Shown here in pieces: positions 58,138-64,000 of a stretch of 64,000 bases of DNA (the first letter of the stretch is position 1; every line of letters starts with the position of its first letter). The stretch covers positions 124,001 through 188,000 of the forward strand of contig JAVXUO010000715.1 in NCBI GenBank assembly GCA_033065855.1. Reading direction: 5' to 3'. This DNA is from Escallonia rubra. Lineage: Eukaryota > Streptophyta > Magnoliopsida > Escalloniales > Escalloniaceae. Below the pieces are notes generated by a model, which worked only from the letters and a program-made list of their open reading frames with translations, made no database searches and was not told where the DNA came from. Both the position numbers and the translations under genes were made by a program.

Positions 58138-59970
58138 TTGGTGTACACGACCCTTTTACCAATTTTTCTTTTTGGTAAAATAATAGAAACATACTATCAG
58201 CAAGGATTTTACAAAGTCGTTCCGGGTGTTTGACAGTTTAGCAAATTAAATTTATAAACTGTCAACATCAATAAAATTGAATCTACAAATATCTAATTCA
58301 GAAATAATTCCGTACATACATACACTTTCTTCCTAAGAAAATGCGGCACGAATGAAAAACAGTGATAACTTAAAAAAATAATAATAATAACAAATAAGAT
58401 CGGCGCTATTGTTTCACGTTTGTGTATATCATGATACACATGAGCTGATGAAACTTTATCATGATATGTTAGTATCGTTGGAACTTGCATCCAACACTAA
58501 TAAAACTTGTCCGATCTCTTATACAGTGATAGGAAGTTGAGTGCAGTTTATTGAATCGATCAACTTCTTTTTCGATTGAATATCGGCTTTAGAGGCCCTA
58601 TTGGCAGTGTTCGGATGAGATTTAGTTTTATTAAATTCTTCCAGATCGCATGCTATAGATGCTGAGATTTAATGATAATGTTTGTTAGGCAATAGGTGTC
58701 ACCTCTGAATGATATCTAATTTTATGCACCCAAATACACCAAAGGGTTAAAAATATGTCTGCTGTCATTTTGGATTGTACAGTGGCAGGAGCATATCCTT
58801 TGCTTATCCATCATGCAATTAGCCACTTAAAAAATTAATGTGGTGGTCTTTCAAGCTTTATACCTATATCCAAAATTAAACAACACTGGTCATAAAACTG
58901 GGCAATGAAGGAATAAATAAGATACTTAACAAAAAAAAAACACTATAGTTAACAAACTTGGACTTGGTAGGTAATTTATAAGTTAAGAGTTGCTGGAGAA
59001 ACAATTGGATTTTATGAGGGAGTTTAAGTTTCCATATACAACTAGTTTTGATCCCGGGAACAACAACTATCAAAATATTTGTTGAGAGATCTCGTATTTG
59101 TATGTCTAATAACAATTACAAAATTGGTAGTGGCAATAAGATAATTAAAATTTTATTTTTTACCTTTTTAAAGGAGTTCTCTTACCAATTTTTATCGCTA
59201 GAAATAAACTTGAGCAATAATTGTTAGTTTTTTGTGACAAATGAAGATGAAAAATAGTGTATAAAATAATAAAATAGTTTTTCCTAACTAATAGCAATTG
59301 CAGTGATAATAGTAATAAAAATAATCCGTGTCTTGAGGTTGTATTACTTAAAATCACCAAGAAAATAGTAACAATATATAATAAATGATTGAAAAAAATA
59401 GGAGTGTAAACTTGTAATGAAATAAAAAGAAGGAAATTATGGTAGTTTAATAGAAAAACTGATAGAGAATAATGTGTTTTTCTAAACAATAAAAAAGATT
59501 AAGATTAAAAAGGAATATATAGAGAATTATTTTTGTCAAAATTTAGGAACTAATGGAATTGTAAAGATATAAATAAAATTTTTGAGCGAACATGTTGACA
59601 TAAAAGAGAGAAATGTAAAAAATATATATATAATTGGTTGAATTTCAAATGAAAAGAAGAAATTTAAATCAAAATTTGTGTGTGTGTGTGTGTGAGAAAG
59701 AGAGAGAGAGACCAAATTATTATTACAAAGGTAAGCAAATTTAAAATATTTTAAAAAATCAAAATAGGAAAGTTCATATGTCGAATTAAGAAAGTGTCCA
59801 AGTAAGCGATGACTGGACAACATTCTCTCAGCTTCGGCTTTCATATATATATAATTAGATTTCAAACTTTACATTTTTCAGGCTTTAAGTTGAGTTTTAC
59901 AACTTTGATATTGCTCTCTTTCTAATTATATAGAAAGTTATAAGCTGATGCAACCAAGAAATGGCCAAAA
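58138..59970. other. Unassigned AT-rich sequence
   Basis: No gene is supported. It contains a short (GT)n and (GA)n tract at about 59,678-59,710 and an (AT) stretch near 59,845. Confidence 0.5.
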
Positions 59971-60700
59971 CACTACAAGAAAAAGGGCTTTTACCGACGG
60001 ATTTTTAGCGACGGACACAAATCCGTCACTAAAAGGAGGATTTATCGACGGATTGTTCCGTCAATAAAACTCTGTCGCTACAAACTTTTACCGACGGGCC
60101 TTCCGTCAGTAAAATGTTTTACTAACATCGTTTTACCACTTGTTTTTTAGTGACAGATTTGCCGTCGCTAAATTTTTTTAAAAAAATTTCCTATTTTCGG
60201 CCGTTTTTTTTATTTTGAAAAAATAGCGACAGAAGAGTTCCGTCGCTAACACTCCCCCAGGTAGCCATTTTGCGACAAAATACTCTGTTGCTAAAACGTC
60301 CGTCGCTAAAAGTTGACTTAAGTGACAGACTTTTAGCGACGGTATACGTCGGTCACTAAAAGTTCTGTTATATATCTTACCATTTCATTTCTCTCTCCCC
60401 GTCTTTTTCTCTCTTTTTGGTTCTCACTCAGCAACAGGATCTTCCATTTCCCCCCCCCCCCCGCCCCCTCTCCCCTGCGACGGCCCCCCACGACATCGTG
60501 CAAAGCTACAGCTCATGTGGGCTCCACTGCCACCGCCGTACCACCGCCGCCGCCGATTACTTACTTTGGTATTTTTTTCATGTCTGCATCACTTACTTTG
60601 GTATTTCTTTTTTTATACTAATTTGCTTCTACAATTAGATAGTTGGGTTGGCCTAATATTTGTTCGTACACATATGCTTCTGCATTACACAGTTGGGTTC
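59971..60700 (+). mobile_element. CACTA element 5' end (C)
   Basis: The perfect terminus CACTACAAGAAAAAGG at 59,971 is followed by about 390 bp of TTTTAGCGACGG and CCGTCGCTAAAA units in both orientations. A pyrimidine-rich leader follows (about 60,375-60,420), then a C run of 13 (60,450-60,462). No transposase was recognised to the right within the window, so the right limit is arbitrary. It is oriented opposite to fragment B at 6,625. Confidence 0.88.
59990..60365. repeat. CACTA subterminal repeat array (C)
   Basis: About a dozen units of TTTTAGCGACGG or TTTTACCGACGG and their complements, several arranged as inverted pairs around short loops. Confidence 0.88.
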
Positions 60701-60949
60701 TCTGTAAAGTTACATTCGTCATGGAGGTTTCGGATAAGAAATTTTGTTATTTATGTGAATGCATGGCTTAAGTATATGGACCTGAGAAACTGACTTAACT
60801 TGTTATTTCTGTAAATGCATGGAGGTTTCGAATAGGAAAACTTTCTTGTTTGAGATGCAGTGTGCAACTGTCTTGCGAAATAATTTGGCTCATATGGCAC
60901 AACGTTGATGCATTTTTCAATTAAACTAGTGTCCTAAATTATCATAAGT

Positions 60950-61800
60950 AAACATAATTAACCCCGATTAACCCGTAATTAACCCCAATTAACCCCGATC
61001 ACATCCCTAGGTAACCCTAGTTAACTATAATTAACCCTGATTCACCCTAATTAAACCCGATCAATCCTAATTAACGATTAACTATAGTTAACTCCGATTC
61101 ACACTAATTAACTATTATTAAACCTAAATAACCCTGATTAACCCTAACTAAACTCTAATTAAACCCTATTAATATATTCATAATTATCCTAAATACAATC
61201 TAACCTTAACTATATACTTAAACCCTGGACTCAATCACAGGTGAGATGATATCAACTCTGCGAATGAACTAACGAATTCTAAAGTGCCTCAATCCTTATT
61301 AACCCTAATTAACACATTAACTCTAATTAATCTTAATTAGCTCTTACTTAAGCCCTAATTAACAATAATTAAACCCTATTAACTCTAGTTAACCTTATTT
61401 AGGTCGAATTTGCACTCATTAGCATTAACCCTATATAACTCGAATTAGCCCTAATCGGCCCTAATTAAAATTGATTAACCCTAATCAACATTAATTAACC
61501 CTAATTTACTATTAATTTAATCTCTAATTAGCCATAATCACCGTTGATTAACCTAATTAAATCCTGATTGTCCCGATAAATCGTAGACAAACCCTGATTA
61601 AATCCAATTAGGGTAATTAACTGTAATATGCTCTATTTAGGTTCAATTAGCGCTAAGTAGCCCGAGTTAGCCCGAATTAAACCCTGAATAATACTAGTTG
61701 AGTCTAATTAAATGCAATTAACTGTAATCAACCCTAAATAGCTCGAATTATCCTGATTGCCCCTAATTAACACATTAACTCGGCATGTTCACCTTAATTA
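60950..61800. repeat. Degenerate TTAACCCTAA-like array, 0.85 kb
   Basis: Dozens of variants of AATTAACCCTA, ATTAACCCCGATTAACCC and TAACTATAATTAACC follow each other with irregular spacing of about 10-13 bases. It resembles the plant telomere unit CCCTAAA in part but is not a clean heptamer array. Confidence 0.85.
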
Positions 61801-61812
61801 GCTATTATTAAT

Positions 61813-62132
61813 TTAGGTTCGGTAAAAAATTATTTGGTTATAGTGAACTTGAGCTGAGAAAATCATCATTCCTAAATCCTTTAATATCTTACAATCCACC
61901 AAATCAGGGTTCTCAAGTAAACTCGGTGCTTTTGATTGGTAAGTTATGGACTCAAAAAATTTCCTTAGCTCGTCATGTTGAACCATCTCGTCTAAGATCT
62001 TATCTTTCGGGAGTTCAAATAACACTTTTGGCTCGCAACTCTCCATGTCTGCAGAAGAGACAACTTTCTGAGACAAAAGGTCTTTCTCAACCTATCGCAG
62101 ACATTTCCTGCCCTCCATTGTTCCTGAGGTAA
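61813..62132 (-). other. Protein-like island of unknown family (87 codons)
   Basis: The minus-strand frame 61,813-62,076 has a balanced, protein-like composition (LFELPKDKILDEMVQHDELR, LLENPDLVDCKILKDLGMM). No family is recognised. It continues without stop for a few codons before the first Met. It may be a fragment of a decayed gene. Confidence 0.3.
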
Positions 62133-62523
62133 TTAGATAGTAAATATACACAGTTTTCTTCTGACCAATCATGTATGCCTGACATATGGCTTGTCTTTCA
62201 ACTGATGGGTTCCAACCAATATCAAGCAAAACAACTCTCAACGCCCCAACCAAATTTATGCCCGACATATGACTTGCCTCTCAAACCTCATTTAGCTCGA
62301 ATTAGATCCCTACTATCAGGTCTCTTGTCGAATCACATCCACCTTATAATTTCCACCATTTGTTTCCTCAAGAAAATGCTACTAAATATTGCCTATAATG
62401 ATCGTCACTAATAAAAATTCAAAGTTTGTACCCTTTTAAGTAATATGATCAATAGTCACCAATTATATGCCACCATTTGAATTTAGGTGCAAATGGTGCT
62501 GAGGATACACACTACACAATGAG

Positions 62524-63230
62524 GTCAGTGATGTGAGTTGGGAACCAAACCTGAATACTACCACTCTGAGAAAATTTGATCCCGTCACACGCTTTACTCG
62601 TATTCTATTGTCTGTGATAAAGTTTCCAAGAATGAAGGCATTTCGAAAGGGTGAAATGATGGAACTAATGACTCCTTTAAGACAAGTTACAATGACTCTT
62701 GCAAAGATCTATGGTATCACAAAGGCTAATGAGTCAATAATCACTTGCAATCGAAGGCTTTTTAACTTTATAAACAAGAGCAATGAAGGTACTGTTGCAC
62801 TCTTTGAGCATAAATCCACAATTCAAGAAAGATAAAACAGCTTGGTTTATCTATTAGCCCACAATCGGCCTACATCTTTGATACACAATTGCTTGCACTA
62901 CATCCGGGTCCGGAGCTTTAGGAGGAGGTAGCTGGAACAAGGCTTTTTTTACTTCAAGAATTGTGAAAGATTCGTTTACTAAGCTATTTGATCAGGTAAA
63001 AGACAAGATCCCAGAGTACCTACAGAAGGGAAATCTTGGTGTGACTCATAAGAAGTACTGTTTGGATCGACTGATTCTTAGAACAGAGAGACATTTGGTC
63101 ATGATCTGTAAAAAGGCTACCAAAATGGTCGAAAATGCTTTATATGCGATTTATACCCCTTCTAATGGTTTGTGTTGGGATCACCCCATTTCATCAATTT
63201 TTCTCGTGATTTTTTGACCAATGTAGCTCA
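62524..63230 (+). other. Protein-like islands of unknown family
   Basis: Two plus-strand open blocks, 62,533-62,835 (FDPVTRFTRILLSVIKFPRM, LAKIYGITKANESIITCNRR) and 62,963-63,217 (FTKLFDQVKDKIPEYLQKGN, YCLDRLILRTERHLVMICKK), have protein-like composition and similar orientation. Further short blocks appear at 63,454-63,570 and 63,600-63,725 in changing frames. Together they look like a decayed coding region of at least 1.2 kb. No domain is recognised, and neither a host pseudogene nor an old insertion can be excluded. Confidence 0.35.
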
Positions 63231-63579
63231 TCATGGTCTAACAGTCAATTTAGATGGTTCGAGAGATGAAGTTGCAGAAAAAGATCCGGTAGCCGAAGTT
63301 GCATTTGAGAAATGTAAAGTTTAATGGTTCGGATGGAAAGCCAGATGTTTAACGGTTCCATATGAGAAAGAACACTTCAAGTTTTCGACCTCTAGTCATA
63401 GTCTGAAATATAGGTGAGCCATCGATTGGGACTATCCAAGTATTCTGAATAATTTGGTAGCAAATCAGGTGATTAAGCCATATCACTCAAATCGTTGGCC
63501 AGTCAGGATCACGGAAACCAATGTCAATCTTTTCGAAGGTACACGCTACACCGTCCCTGCCGTTAGTCCAAGTGAACGC

Positions 63580-63606
63580 GGGGGGGGGGGGGGGGGGGGG
63601 GGGGGG
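63580..63606. repeat. Poly(G) run, 27 bases
   Basis: An uninterrupted 27-base G homopolymer lies inside the protein-like region. Its true length is uncertain, because long G runs are error-prone in sequencing and assembly. Confidence 0.9.
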
Positions 63607-64000
63607 TGCTACCAGGAGATATCTATAAGCCTCATCCGGAACAAGAAATCTTTGAGAAGATTGTGCCTGGGAATATCAGATATGTTAGCCCTAGACTTAT
63701 CTTGGAAACGGAAACCTGGTTATTGAAGTCATCGAACGACCCTAAATATTACTTAGAATTGCTAACATTCTAAGTCAAGTAGCTTTCATTTTTCCAAGTT
63801 CAGGGTTACTATAGACAAAGCGACAAGTCCAAGAAGGTCCATCCCGATAGGAGATAGATAACAAAATAAGATTCTTATCTCTATAAAGCACTGAGGCATT
63901 AATAGAGTCTCTGCAGCAAGGCCAAAGCCCACCTTTAATATCAACTCCCGTGAATGAAAGTAAGCCCAGTCTGGACATATTCTGGCCTTTAACAAAAAAT

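Noticed and set aside
60950-61800. True interstitial telomere repeat
   Set aside because: No run of the exact CCCTAAA heptamer is present. The spacing is irregular and the AATTAACC phrase dominates, so only a telomere-like description is justified.
1-64000. tRNA, rRNA, CRISPR arrays, bacterial-type operons
   Set aside because: No cloverleaf with A and B boxes, no rRNA core sequence and no regularly spaced direct repeats were noticed. The window is eukaryotic in structure.

Overview
This is a piece of a plant nuclear genome, almost certainly a eudicot. It is AT-rich, has introns, and is packed with plant-type transposons: CACTA, hAT, Mutator-like, Helitron, L1-type LINEs with DUF4283 ORF1, and Ty1-copia. 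The species cannot be named from the sequence. No rRNA, tRNA or CRISPR was seen. Only one host gene looks whole. It encodes a secreted malectin-like-domain protein of 397 residues in three exons (46,932-48,715), with a signal peptide, no kinase, and a C-terminal hydrophobic tail like a GPI-anchor signal.

That gene belongs to a local duplication series. Copy 1 (9,551-11,282) keeps exons 2 and 3 open but has a damaged 5' end. Copy 2 (35,211-35,702) is cut off inside exon 2. A gene-less 3' flank of a further copy is left at 2,272-2,487 plus 6,265-6,624. The shared flanks act as empty sites, so several insertions can be defined to the base.

Layout. 1-745: CACTA transposase fragment. 2,488-6,264: Helitron with an exact A^T insertion. 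6,625-8,345: CACTA 3' end with a last transposase exon. 8,780-11,561: malectin copy 1 and flanks. 11,562: 3' end of a minus-strand Helitron. 11,734-23,698: Ty1-copia fossil, whose 5' LTR holds a 6.2 kb LINE (11,887-18,046), which itself holds a 465-bp Mutator-type MITE (14,081-14,545). 24,077-31,916: second Ty1-copia fossil with matching LTRs and target duplication, minus strand. 31,922-34,140: LINE debris, one fragment inside another. 34,784-35,702: malectin copy 2. 35,703-38,345: third Ty1-copia remnant, split by a Ds-like hAT (36,073-36,963). 39,841-49,257: malectin copy 3 and flanks; its upstream region carries a Mutator-like element (40,851-46,177), which carries a complete hAT with an open 708-residue transposase (41,723-45,587). 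49,258-50,287: a second Mutator-like element. 51,705-58,125: minus-strand LINE interrupted by another hAT (51,922-53,248). 59,971 onward: a CACTA end. 60,950-61,800: a degenerate TTAACCCTAA-like array. 61,813-63,995: protein-like islands of unknown origin and a 27-base G run.

The two main biological points are the autonomous and internally deleted hAT pair, which share both ends, and the expanded kinase-less malectin-like family. The rest is a well-resolved nested insertion history.
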